Source of the DNA: Verrucomicrobiota bacterium
GTDB lineage: Bacteria > Verrucomicrobiota > Verrucomicrobiia > Limisphaerales > JACDHS01
NCBI GenBank assembly: GCA_013820875.1
Contig: JACDHS010000055.1
Span: forward strand, 1 to 33,034
Direction of reading: 5' to 3'
Length of the DNA stretch: 33,034 nucleotides
The notes below the pieces were generated by a model. That model saw only the letters and a program-made list of their open reading frames with translations, did no database searches and was not told where the DNA came from. Made by a program: the position numbers and the translations under genes. Shown here in pieces: positions 8,555 through 15,587 of the stretch. The stretch's first letter is position 1, and every line of letters begins with the position of its first letter.

Positions 8555-10039
8555 ATGAATCCTACTCGATTCGCAACGACACTATTAGCTGCCTGTGCGG
8601 CGCTTATTCTGACCGGTTGCCAGACCTATAATCAGCAGAACACAGGCCTTGCACATTGGCGCAATGGTAATGTGGAACTGGCGGCAAAGGAATATTCCAA
8701 GAAAACGGAAAAAGAAAAGACGACCAAGGACAGTGTGATCTGGCGATTGGAGGAAGGGACCGTGTTGCGAGCCGCAGCGAGGTATGAAGAAAGCAATGCT
8801 GCGTTTACTGCCGCTGAAGAGCAAATTGACGCGTTTGAGGAAAAGGCGAAGATCAGTGTCAGTCGGGAAACCGGAGCGATGTTCTCAAATCAAGCGACGT
8901 TGCCTTATGAAGGGCGTGCTTTCGACAAAATCATGCTGCACACCTATAAAGCATTGAATTATCTGCAATTGGGTGAGTCGGACAAAGCCAGGGTTGAAAT
9001 CATTCGCGCCTATCAGAGGCAGCAGGATGCTGTCGAAGAAAACAAGCGGCGAATCGAAAAGGCTGAGAAGGCTGCAGCAAAGCAGGCAGAAGAATCGGAA
9101 TCCACCGAGACTCCGTCTAAAGGTAAGGCCAAAGAGGAGGCTCAACAGCAAGCCGACGCGCAGAAAAGTGCGGAGCAGGCTAAATCCGATGAACGTTTTC
9201 TGAAACAGGTAGATACGGCTTATGGAGATTTGGATGCAATCAAAGCTTATGCCGATTATGTCAACCCGTTGGCAGTTTACCTGGATGGCATTTTTTTCAT
9301 GAGCAACGCCGCGGATAACTCAGACTTGGAGCGTGCGCGAAAATCCTTGGAACGAACTCTCGCTTTAACCGGGGAAAACAAGTTTATTCAGGAAGATATT
9401 GAAGCACTGGAAAAGGTGACTGCCGGGCAACCGATTTCGCCAACTACATACGTAATATTTGAGACGGGATTGGCGCCTGTTCGCGATCAAATCCGGATTG
9501 ATTTGCCGATCATTTTGGCCGGGTCGCTGAAGGTTCCCTATGTGGGAGCGGCTTTTCCGAAGCTCTTGTATAACTCTTCGAACTTTCTGCACAATGTAAC
9601 CATCTCCACTGCTGAACGCAGCGAACACACCCTGTCGCTCGCCAGTGTTGACAGTATCGTTGCGAACGATTTCAAGAACGAGCTTCCCACGATTATCACC
9701 AAAACGCTCCTTTCGACGACTATAAAGGCCATTGCTGCATATGCAGCTAACAAAGCAGTGGAAAAGGAGGATGCGTTTACCCGCATCGCTGTGGCCCTGG
9801 CGACCGCTACAGCACAGGCAGCAGTCAACATTGCCGATACCCGCACCTGGACGACGCTGCCGAAGGAATTCCAGTTCTGCCGAATTGCGACTCCAGAAGA
9901 TCGAAAGCTGGAAATCATTCATCCAGTATCCGGTGAAAAAGTTTCTGTAGAACTTCAAGAGGGCACTGTGAACCTTCTTTTTGTAAAGGCCATTTCCGCA
10001 AACACTCCACTACTTGTTTCCCAGGCTAAACTTAAATGA
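8555..10039 (+). CDS. COG3014-family lipoprotein with TPR-like helices
   Basis: A 494-aa lipoprotein with signal and lipobox LILTGC (Cys22). TPR-like helices follow: GLAHWRNGNVELAAKEYSKK, then ALNYLQLGESDKARVEIIRA. A highly charged coiled-coil (about 165-215, EEAQQQADAQKSAEQ) interrupts them. The C-terminal half has the conserved beta-rich segment (YVIFETGLAPVRDQIRIDLP) and a helical ALATATAQAAVN region ending in a WTTLPKEFQFCRI strand. This order matches the COG3014 proteins encoded beside YcfL and LpoB in proteobacteria, as it is here. A role linked to LpoB-dependent cell-wall synthesis is inferred. The stop overlaps the next start by ATGA (10036-10039), suggesting translational coupling. 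Confidence 0.8.
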   Translation: MNPTRFATTLLAACAALILTGCQTYNQQNTGLAHWRNGNVELAAKEYSKKTEKEKTTKDSVIWRLEEGTVLRAAARYEESNAAFTAAEEQIDAFEEKAKISVSRETGAMFSNQATLPYEGRAFDKIMLHTYKALNYLQLGESDKARVEIIRAYQRQQDAVEENKRRIEKAEKAAAKQAEESESTETPSKGKAKEEAQQQADAQKSAEQAKSDERFLKQVDTAYGDLDAIKAYADYVNPLAVYLDGIFFMSNAADNSDLERARKSLERTLALTGENKFIQEDIEALEKVTAGQPISPTTYVIFETGLAPVRDQIRIDLPIILAGSLKVPYVGAAFPKLLYNSSNFLHNVTISTAERSEHTLSLASVDSIVANDFKNELPTIITKTLLSTTIKAIAAYAANKAVEKEDAFTRIAVALATATAQAAVNIADTRTWTTLPKEFQFCRIATPEDRKLEIIHPVSGEKVSVELQEGTVNLLFVKAISANTPLLVSQAKLK

Positions 10040-10449
10040 AGACTTTTGTTATTGTTTCTCTCGCCGGTGTCTGCACCGCGTTTACCGGTTGCACCACTAT
10101 CAACACTGTTGAACGCGCCGAACCGATCGCTGCGCGCCAGATGGTCAGCGATCAACGTGTGCTCACGGACAACAGCCTGAACCGCAGTGTCCGCATTTTG
10201 GGAGTCAACGAAAGCACTGGGCCGGGTGACCATCTCAAAGTTCAAATCGAACTGCAGAACACCACCCGTACCACAAAAGGGTTCAGCTACAAATTCGAAT
10301 GGTTCGACGCGAATGGAATGCTTCTGCGCACCCCTGCCTCCGCGTTTGTGCCCCGGCAAATTGAAGGCAAAGAAAGCATTTTCATTACTGCTGTATCCCC
10401 GATCGCCACAGCTAAAGACTTCCGCCTGAAACTGATTGAAAGTCGTTAA
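10036..10449 (+). CDS. ycfL: YcfL-family lipoprotein (DUF1425)
   Basis: A 137-aa protein with a signal and lipobox-like AFTGC (Cys19). The mature domain is a small beta-sandwich: VRILGVNES, LKVQIELQNTT, FSYKFEWFDANGML, then IEGKESIFITAVSP and KDFRLKLIESR. This is the YcfL/DUF1425 pattern; ycfL adjoins lpoB in E. coli, and the same adjacency here supports the call. Function is unknown even in E. coli, but linkage points to the outer-membrane lipoprotein system that controls PBP1b. The start overlaps the previous stop (ATGA). The Phe at position -3 of the lipobox is unusual and may lower lipidation efficiency. Confidence 0.8.
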   Translation: MKTFVIVSLAGVCTAFTGCTTINTVERAEPIAARQMVSDQRVLTDNSLNRSVRILGVNESTGPGDHLKVQIELQNTTRTTKGFSYKFEWFDANGMLLRTPASAFVPRQIEGKESIFITAVSPIATAKDFRLKLIESR

Positions 10450-10465
10450 AACAAATCTTCGTCAC

Positions 10466-11059
10466 ATGAAAAAAACAATATCTACTCTTATTGCGGCTAG
10501 CATCCTCTCCGGTTTGCTCGTTGGATGCGCAACGCCTCAAGCGAAATACGTTGAAGGAACACAGCGTGTCGTCACGGGAAACAAAATTAATGTCCAGGAC
10601 TGGGAGAGCGCTGCTCAAACAATGATTGATTCACTGCTGGATAACGTTGTGAACAAAGGAAAATTGCAAACTCCTCCAGGAGAACCAGCCGTTTTCGCCG
10701 TCAGCCAAATTCGAAACAATACTGGGCAGCACATTGATACAGATTTGCTCACTAAGAAAATTCGAATCGCACTTAATCAGACCGACAAAATTGTGACAAC
10801 GACAACATTCGGTCCCGCGGCCGAGGACCAGATTGCCAAAGGAAGTTCAGAGCGAGATGCTTTTTTGCGAAATGCATCCATTCGGCGCCCCGACTATACG
10901 CTTTCAGGTAAGATCATTGAAGACAGAGTTCGCGCTGGAAACGTGCGGCAGTCCTCATTCATCTTTCAGCTTTCCTTGAGCGACTCACGGGGACTTGCGA
11001 TCTGGGAGGACGAACACCCCATCACAAAACAAGTGAAGGGTGGCTCTGTTGGTTTCTAA
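10466..11059 (+). CDS. lpoB: Penicillin-binding protein activator LpoB
   Basis: A 197-aa lipoprotein starting MKKTISTLIAASILSGLLVG-C (Cys21). It has the LpoB fold pattern: WESAAQTMIDSLLDN, AVFAVSQIRNNTGQHID, LLTKKIRIAL, PDYTLSGKIIEDRV and SFIFQLSLSDSRGLAIWEDE. In E. coli LpoB reaches from the outer membrane through the peptidoglycan to stimulate PBP1b. The long disordered Pro-rich linker that E. coli LpoB has after Cys20 is short here, so its reach would differ. The open frame extends 10 codons upstream, but that start overlaps ycfL and would spoil the signal peptide, so ATG 10466 (16 bp after ycfL) was chosen. No class A PBP is in the window. Confidence 0.85.
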   Translation: MKKTISTLIAASILSGLLVGCATPQAKYVEGTQRVVTGNKINVQDWESAAQTMIDSLLDNVVNKGKLQTPPGEPAVFAVSQIRNNTGQHIDTDLLTKKIRIALNQTDKIVTTTTFGPAAEDQIAKGSSERDAFLRNASIRRPDYTLSGKIIEDRVRAGNVRQSSFIFQLSLSDSRGLAIWEDEHPITKQVKGGSVGF

Positions 11060-11064
11060 ACTGC

Positions 11065-11448
11065 ATGCAAATGCCAGCTATTGAACGAAAACTATTCCGC
11101 TACGCGATCCTGTTTTTAGGGTTTGCAATCCTTTCCGGTTGTGCCGCAGACCGGGTTGGACTGACAAATTCCCAACATCCAGGGCCTGCTATCGGCCAGG
11201 CGGTTGGTTCCACAGTTGGTGCGATTGGTGGAAATGCAGTCGCCGGAGTCGTTGGATTCGGCGAAGGGATTGCTATTGGTGCTGCTGCGCCTTTTGATAA
11301 TACAAAACGCGTCGTCCGACATTGGCGAACGGAAGTCACCGCTGATGGCCGTAATATCCAGGTTCCGGAAAACTACATTGTCGATAATCTTGGGCGCCCC
11401 GTCACCGGGAAGAGTAGCAAAAACGATGTTCGGCGGGGCGTGAGATAA
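11065..11448 (+). CDS. Small glycine-rich lipoprotein
   Basis: A 127-aa protein with signal and lipobox AILSGC (Cys26). A Gly/Ala-rich central segment (about residues 40-75: AIGQAVGSTVGAIGGNAVAG) has glycine-zipper spacing, suggesting a membrane-associated helical hairpin. A polar C-terminal part (HWRTEVTADGRNIQVPENYI) follows. It starts 5 bp after lpoB and is the last gene of the operon. The family is not recognised. ATG 11065 or ATG 11071 could be the start. Confidence 0.7.
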   Translation: MQMPAIERKLFRYAILFLGFAILSGCAADRVGLTNSQHPGPAIGQAVGSTVGAIGGNAVAGVVGFGEGIAIGAAAPFDNTKRVVRHWRTEVTADGRNIQVPENYIVDNLGRPVTGKSSKNDVRRGVR

Positions 11449-11570
11449 CCGCATTTGCCGCGGAAATGAACGGTTGAAAACACATTCGAGCATAACCTCT
11501 CTCCTGTTCTCCTTCTTCAGTTGCACAAACCACAAATTCTCACCTACCGGTCCATTTTTCGAAGGGCAAC

Positions 11571-11759
11571 TCAAACGACTGCGTTAAAACCTCCACACTC
11601 ACAGAACAACTTGAGCGGATGCGGTGACCCACACTGGTAGCAGACGAGGTCACGAGGCTCTAACATTTCAGTGGAAATAGGAAGATGCTTTTCTTTGCTC
11701 TTGGATGCCCGATTCCTCGTTCCGGAGGAACACTTGAAAGCAGCCCAATGTTGAAACAT
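11571..11759 (-). CDS. Doubtful 62-aa ORF with a zinc-ribbon-like C-terminus
   Basis: The C-terminal half contains C-x2-C-x9-C-x-C (CYQCGSPHPLKLFCECGGFN), preceded by a basic ASKSKEKH segment. This is close to the C-terminal ribbon of ribosomal protein L32 (C-x2-C-x9-C-x2-C) but one residue short. The N-terminus and start codon lie inside a palindromic repeat (11742-11765), and the L32 N-terminal signature is absent. It may be a repeat-disrupted remnant, a small zinc protein starting at an inner Met, or chance. Confidence 0.2.
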   Translation of the reverse strand: MFQHWAAFKCSSGTRNRASKSKEKHLPISTEMLEPRDLVCYQCGSPHPLKLFCECGGFNAVV

Positions 11760-11800
11760 TGGGCTATTGTCGGGTGTCCCGCTGGGTCAAGGGCAGACGA
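11700..11800. repeat. Dispersed palindromic repeat (perfect core at 11742-11765)
   Basis: Core AGCCCAATGTT (11742-11752), a 2-nt loop, then AACATTGGGCT (11755-11765): a perfect 11-bp stem. Flanks include GTTCCGGAGGAACAC on the left and ATTGTCGGGTGTCCCGCTGG on the right. From memory, this core-plus-flank pattern is a repeat type common in intergenic regions of Verrucomicrobiota and Planctomycetota. Only one copy is in the window. Confidence 0.6.
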
Positions 11801-12009
11801 GATTCAACTTGAATTCAAACAGTTGGGATTCGTCGGCTACGACTTATGGACAAATAGTTACTAGCCATTTTATTGAATTTGCCTAAATTCCACTCGCTCG
11901 ATAGGGAGATTTCACTGAGTTTATGGCTTTACCCAGGCAGTCAAACAAGCAATGAAGCGGCCCTTCCGATGCAACGTTGCAACAATTCAACGATTCACAT
12001 TTTAAACAA

Positions 12010-15000
12010 ATGACCAGCGCCCAAATCCGCCAAAGCTTTTTAGATTTTTTCAAATCGAAGCAGCACTCCATCGTCCCGTCATCGAGCCTGATGCCTGAAT
12101 CTCCCGGATTGCTCTTCACGAATGCGGGGATGAACCAGTTCGTGCCGATCTTCCTAAACGAACGCAAACCGGATGTCAGCAAGTGGTCTGGCGCCATTCC
12201 CGGCAGCGACACTCGCGCCGCGGATACCCAGAAATGCATCCGCGCCGGTGGCAAACATAACGACCTCGAAGATGTTGGGCTGGATACCTATCACCACACC
12301 TTTTTCGAGATGCTCGGGAATTGGAGCTTTGGCGATTACTTCAAAAAGGAAGCGATCGATTGGGCTTGGGAATTGATTGTCGGGGTTTGGAAATTTCCGC
12401 CGCAACGGCTCTACGCCACAGTTTATAGTCCGGACAAATCTGCAAACGACCCGAGTGAATTCGACCAGGAAGCGTGGGATCTCTGGGCGGAGAAATTCCG
12501 CGCCGCCGGACTCGATCCCGCCGTTCACATTGTGAACGGGAACAAGAAAGATAATTTCTGGATGATGGGCGAAACCGGCCCGTGCGGTCCGTGCTCGGAA
12601 TTGCACGTTGATCTCACTCCAGAAGGCGACACGAAAGGTTCCCTCGTCAACAAGGGAAGCGCGCAATGCATTGAGATCTGGAACCTGGTGTTCATCCAGT
12701 TCACTGCGAACCCGAATGGCACTTTCTCGCCGCTCCCAGCCAAACATGTGGATACCGGGATGGGATTCGAACGTGTCTGCGGCATCATCCAGAACACGAA
12801 GAATTTTACCGATTTCAACAGGATGATTTCGAACTACGACACGGATGTCTTCCGTCCGATCTTCGATAAGCTCGAAAAACTCTCTGGCAAAAAATACACA
12901 TCTACCTTGCCGAAGACCGGTTCGATCGGTGATACCGAGCAGGAGAAAGTTGATATTGCATTCCGCGTCATCGCCGATCACATCCGCACGCTTAGTTTCT
13001 CCATCGCGGACGGCATCCAACCCGGCAACACCGATCGCAATTATGTCCTGCGTCGAATCTTACGCCGCGCCGTTCGTTACGGTCGGACTCTTGGCTTCCA
13101 CGAACCATTCTTTTACAAACTGGTGGATGTGCTCGCAGACAATTTTGGCGCTGTCTTCCCTGAAATTCGTGAACGCCGTAATCATGTTGAAGATGTCATT
13201 AAGCTGGAGGAAGAATCGTTTAATAAAACGCTGGATCGCGGTATAGATCTATTTGGCGAAGAAGCCGGCAAACTTATGCCGGGTGGAACGGGCTACCAGC
13301 CCGTTGCTGCGGGCAACCTGCCCGCAGCTCCTGGCGCGACGTACTCAAGACGGAATTTGCCGCATTTCGAGAAGCCATGGGCCATTTATGCCGTTCATTT
13401 TTGCGCCTTCGGAAATCGACATCTCTCTGAAGCAGCCCGTGACATAGCTTTCGATTGCATCCTTAACTGGCGCGAGAAGCGATTTCGTCTGACCGCAGCT
13501 TGCGTGATGCCCGATCATGTTCATTTGATCCTGCAACCCGGTATCAAAGAAATGGCACAGGACGGAAATCCAGTGTTTTGGCCACTCTCGGAAATTCTCC
13601 ACTCAATCAAATCTTTTTCAGCGAATGAGATTAATAAAGTTGAGAAGAAATCAGGTCCGGTTTGGCAAGAGGAGCGGTTCGATCGCTACGTTCGTTCCGA
13701 TAAGGATCTGGAGGAAAAGTTCCAGTATGTATGTGGAAATCCATGGGCGGCGGGAATTGTTGACCAGACGCAGCCTTATCGTTGGCTGTGGACACAGGAT
13801 ATTGAAGCGGCTCAACCGTATGTTGCGCCGGCTACGTTGCCTTACGGCAAGGCTGCCGGGCAGGTTGCCCGCCAGAACGGGCTGGTAGCCCGTTCCACCC
13901 AGACAAACTCCCGGCAAATCGCCGGGGAGTTTGCCTTTAAACTTTATGACACCTATGGCTTCCCACTTGACCTCACTGAGTTAATGGCGCGGGAACGTGG
14001 CCTGACTGTGGACGTCGAAGGTTTCAACAGATTGATGGAAGAACAACGCACTCGTGCTCGTGCTGCGCAAAAGAAAGAAATCGTTTCCGTTTCTAATATT
14101 GATACATCAAACCCGACGAGTTTTGTTGGTTTTGAAAAACTCTCGGTGCAGGCGACCGTTCAAGAGGTTGTTACTGTTAAGGACAAGGTTGCTGTGATTT
14201 TCGATGTATCGCCTTTCTATGCAGAGATGGGTGGTCAGGTTGGCGACACCGGCGAACTCATCGGTGGCGGACAAATCTGGTATGTCGTTAATACCCAAAA
14301 AGTCGGCAACACCTTCTTACATTTTATCTCCGAGAAAGAAGCTCCCGCAGTTGGCTCCGAAGTGACGCTTACAGTGGAAGCAGGCCGCCGCAATGCGATC
14401 CAACGTCACCATACAGTCACTCACTTGCTCCATTGGGCGCTGCACGAAGTGGTCAGTAAAGAAGCGACTCAGAAAGGTTCTGCGGTTGGACCGGATAAAT
14501 TGACATTCGACTTCAACAGCGCACCGCTCACGGTCGAACAGGTGTCAGCAATCGAGCAACTCGTGAATGAGCGCATCCTTGAGAATGCGTCCGTAAGCTG
14601 GACGGAAGTTCCATACGCCGATATCAAAGGTCGTAAGGACATCATGCAGTTCTTTGGCGAAAAGTACGGCGACAAAGTTCGCGTCGTTCAGATTGGTGGC
14701 GGAGCAGGGGAGTTGAATGGTTATTCCATGGAACTCTGCGGCGGCACACATACCCGGGCGACAGGGGAAATCGGTTTGTTCCGCATCCTCGGCGAAAGCG
14801 CAATTGCTGCGGGCGTCCGGCGGATCGAAGCGGTCGCTGGTCTGCAGGCTTACGAGAAAAGCATCCAGGAACGCGAACTCATCACGAGCGTTGCCGGTAA
14901 AATCAATTCACCCATCGGCGAAGTTGAAAAGAAGATTGAAGCGTTGCTCGTTCAACAGAAAGAGTTGGAGAAACAACTTAAAGCCCTGCAACAAAAGCAA

Positions 15001-15357
15001 GCCGCAGGTCGCGCCAAAGAGTTGGTTGCCTCTGCCCAGGAGATAAACGCGATCCCAGCCATCATCGAAAATCTCGGTGAAACCGATGGTGACACATTGC
15101 AAATCATTGCGGACGCACTGAAATCTCAATTCAAAGGTGTCATCGTTCTCGGCGGTTCCGCCAGTGGCGCCGTTGCTTTGATTGCCGCAGTGACACCCGA
15201 CTTCACCGCCAAAGTGCAAGCTGGCAAAATCATCCAGGGCATCGCTCCAATCGTCGGCGGCAAAGGCGGCGGCAAACCCGACAACGCCCGCGGCGGTGGC
15301 AAAGATGCGAGCAAGCTTGATGAAGCACTCGCAAAAGCGAAGTCCTTGCTCGGTTAG
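12010..15357 (+). CDS. alaS: Alanyl-tRNA synthetase with in-frame transposase insertion
   Basis: Charges tRNA-Ala in the cytoplasm. From ATG 12010 the protein is 1115 aa, about 210 more than a typical AlaRS. Residues 1-~422 are the class II catalytic core and tRNA-recognition region (LFTNAGMNQFVP, THHTFFEMLGNWSFGDYF-type motif at 92-111, GETGPCGPCSE at 187-197, RNYVLRRILRRAVR). Residues ~423-634 are foreign: REP-like ends around a Y1 transposase. AlaRS resumes at IAGEFAFKLYDTYGFPLDLT, and the editing domain has H801-x3-H805 and C910-GGT-H914. A coiled coil and the C-Ala domain (GGKGGGKPDNARGGG) follow. All family motifs on both sides are intact and in frame. The insert sits in the loop between the recognition and editing modules (E. 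coli ELAKLSGDTLDGETAF). The frame is open back to TTG 11977, but ATG 12010 fits the family N-terminus. Confidence 0.93.
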   Translation: MTSAQIRQSFLDFFKSKQHSIVPSSSLMPESPGLLFTNAGMNQFVPIFLNERKPDVSKWSGAIPGSDTRAADTQKCIRAGGKHNDLEDVGLDTYHHTFFEMLGNWSFGDYFKKEAIDWAWELIVGVWKFPPQRLYATVYSPDKSANDPSEFDQEAWDLWAEKFRAAGLDPAVHIVNGNKKDNFWMMGETGPCGPCSELHVDLTPEGDTKGSLVNKGSAQCIEIWNLVFIQFTANPNGTFSPLPAKHVDTGMGFERVCGIIQNTKNFTDFNRMISNYDTDVFRPIFDKLEKLSGKKYTSTLPKTGSIGDTEQEKVDIAFRVIADHIRTLSFSIADGIQPGNTDRNYVLRRILRRAVRYGRTLGFHEPFFYKLVDVLADNFGAVFPEIRERRNHVEDVIKLEEESFNKTLDRGIDLFGEEAGKLMPGGTGYQPVAAGNLPAAPGATYSRRNLPHFEKPWAIYAVHFCAFGNRHLSEAARDIAFDCILNWREKRFRLTAACVMPDHVHLILQPGIKEMAQDGNPVFWPLSEILHSIKSFSANEINKVEKKSGPVWQEERFDRYVRSDKDLEEKFQYVCGNPWAAGIVDQTQPYRWLWTQDIEAAQPYVAPATLPYGKAAGQVARQNGLVARSTQTNSRQIAGEFAFKLYDTYGFPLDLTELMARERGLTVDVEGFNRLMEEQRTRARAAQKKEIVSVSNIDTSNPTSFVGFEKLSVQATVQEVVTVKDKVAVIFDVSPFYAEMGGQVGDTGELIGGGQIWYVVNTQKVGNTFLHFISEKEAPAVGSEVTLTVEAGRRNAIQRHHTVTHLLHWALHEVVSKEATQKGSAVGPDKLTFDFNSAPLTVEQVSAIEQLVNERILENASVSWTEVPYADIKGRKDIMQFFGEKYGDKVRVVQIGGGAGELNGYSMELCGGTHTRATGEIGLFRILGESAIAAGVRRIEAVAGLQAYEKSIQERELITSVAGKINSPIGEVEKKIEALLVQQKELEKQLKALQQKQAAGRAKELVASAQEINAIPAIIENLGETDGDTLQIIADALKSQFKGVIVLGGSASGAVALIAAVTPDFTAKVQAGKIIQGIAPIVGGKGGGKPDNARGGGKDASKLDEALAKAKSLLG
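13281..13328. repeat. Left terminal inverted repeat of the RAYT element (two REP hairpins)
   Basis: It contains ACGGGCTACCAGCCCGT (13288-13304, 7-bp stem, ACC loop) and GCGGGCAACCTGCCCGC (13309-13325, 7-bp stem, ACC loop). It is translated as GGTGYQPVAAGNLPAA. It matches the right end (13852-13900) in inverted orientation with only a few differences. Confidence 0.92.
13852..13900. repeat. Right terminal inverted repeat of the RAYT element (two REP hairpins)
   Basis: The reverse complement begins GGGTGGAACGGGCTACCAGC, identical to the left end for the first 25 bases and near-identical through the second hairpin (GGGCAACCTGCCCG). The two hairpins here are at about 13858-13871 and 13877-13893. 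It is translated in the alaS frame as AAGQVARQNGLVARST. Confidence 0.92.
13904..13933. repeat. Palindrome at the alaS/transposon right junction
   Basis: Arms CAAACTCCCGGC (13904-13915) and GCCGGGGAGTTTG (13921-13933) pair with one bulged base around AAATC. The left junction also folds (CCGGC 13265-13269, GCCGG 13278-13282), and CAAACT occurs on both sides (13269-13274 and 13904-13909). This may be the hairpin-like target into which the element went; it is inferred from sequence only. Confidence 0.55.
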
Positions 15358-15380
15358 AGAATGCTGATTACGTTGCTGTT

Positions 15381-15587
15381 ATGCTGCCTGATGATGGACA
15401 ACCCAGCCCAGAGCAAATTGCGATCCTTCGCAAGATGACACCCGCACAACGCTGGCGAGCGGCGCATCGGCTTTATTGGACGATGCGCCGTCACAAGACG
15501 GCATTTCTGCGAAGTCAGCATCCGGAATGGTCTGATCAGCAACTCCAAGAGACTGTGAAGTCGATCTTCCTTCATGCACGAACCTGA
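15381..15587 (+). CDS. Small basic protein paired with a nucleotidyltransferase
   Basis: A 68-aa protein with a polar N-terminus and a conserved-looking helical core, MTPAQRWRAAHRLYWTMRRH followed by KTAFLRSQHPEWSDQQ and VKSIFLHART. Its last 14 bp overlap the start of the next gene (15574), so the two are almost certainly co-translated. The core recalls small proteins encoded just before NTase genes in other genomes, but I cannot name a family. It may be an antitoxin or a specificity partner. Either ATG 15381 or ATG 15435 (MTPAQRW) could start it. Confidence 0.65.
   Translation: MLPDDGQPSPEQIAILRKMTPAQRWRAAHRLYWTMRRHKTAFLRSQHPEWSDQQLQETVKSIFLHART

Larger units (their letters stand above)
11449..12009. 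other. 561-bp region between the lpoB operon and alaS: repeat plus doubtful ORF
   Basis: No strong gene. It holds a perfect palindromic repeat (11742-11765), a short minus-strand frame with a zinc-ribbon-like end (11571-11759), and AT-rich sequence before alaS with the palindrome TGCAACGTTGCA at about 11970-11981. No T-box or clear terminator was recognised. The alaS promoter must lie here or further upstream. Confidence 0.5.
13281..13900 (+). mobile_element. RAYT/IS200-like (Y1, HUH) transposase element inserted in frame in alaS
   Basis: A 620-bp element bounded by ~48-bp inverted terminal repeats, each with two REP-like hairpins. The coding part (about 13334-13800; AlaRS residues ~443-598) is a REP-associated tyrosine transposase. 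It starts RRNLPHFEKPWAIYAVHF, has the metal-binding HUH motif MPDHVHLIL (His503, His505), then LSEILHSIKSFSANEIN and GPVWQEERFDRYVR, and the catalytic-Tyr helix EEKFQYVCGNPWAAGIV (Tyr573). All family hallmarks look intact. The element has no start or stop of its own and is read through as part of AlaRS. RAYTs cut and join single-stranded REP DNA; whether this one is active is unknown. Confidence 0.92.

Noticed and set aside
11977-12009. TTG start for alaS giving 11 extra residues
   Set aside because: The family N-terminus (T-x-x-Q-I-R-x-x-F-L-D-F-F) begins at ATG 12010.
11837-12009. T-box or other tRNA-sensing leader before alaS
   Set aside because: No T-box consensus or specifier-like stem could be found.
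12154-13020. 288-aa minus-strand ORF
   Set aside because: It is the mirror frame of alaS; no motif, and the codon pattern matches an antisense shadow.
13253-13447. Separate ORF in another frame over the transposon's left end
   Set aside because: It reads the REP repeats in a nonsense frame; the alaS frame carries the Y1 motifs.
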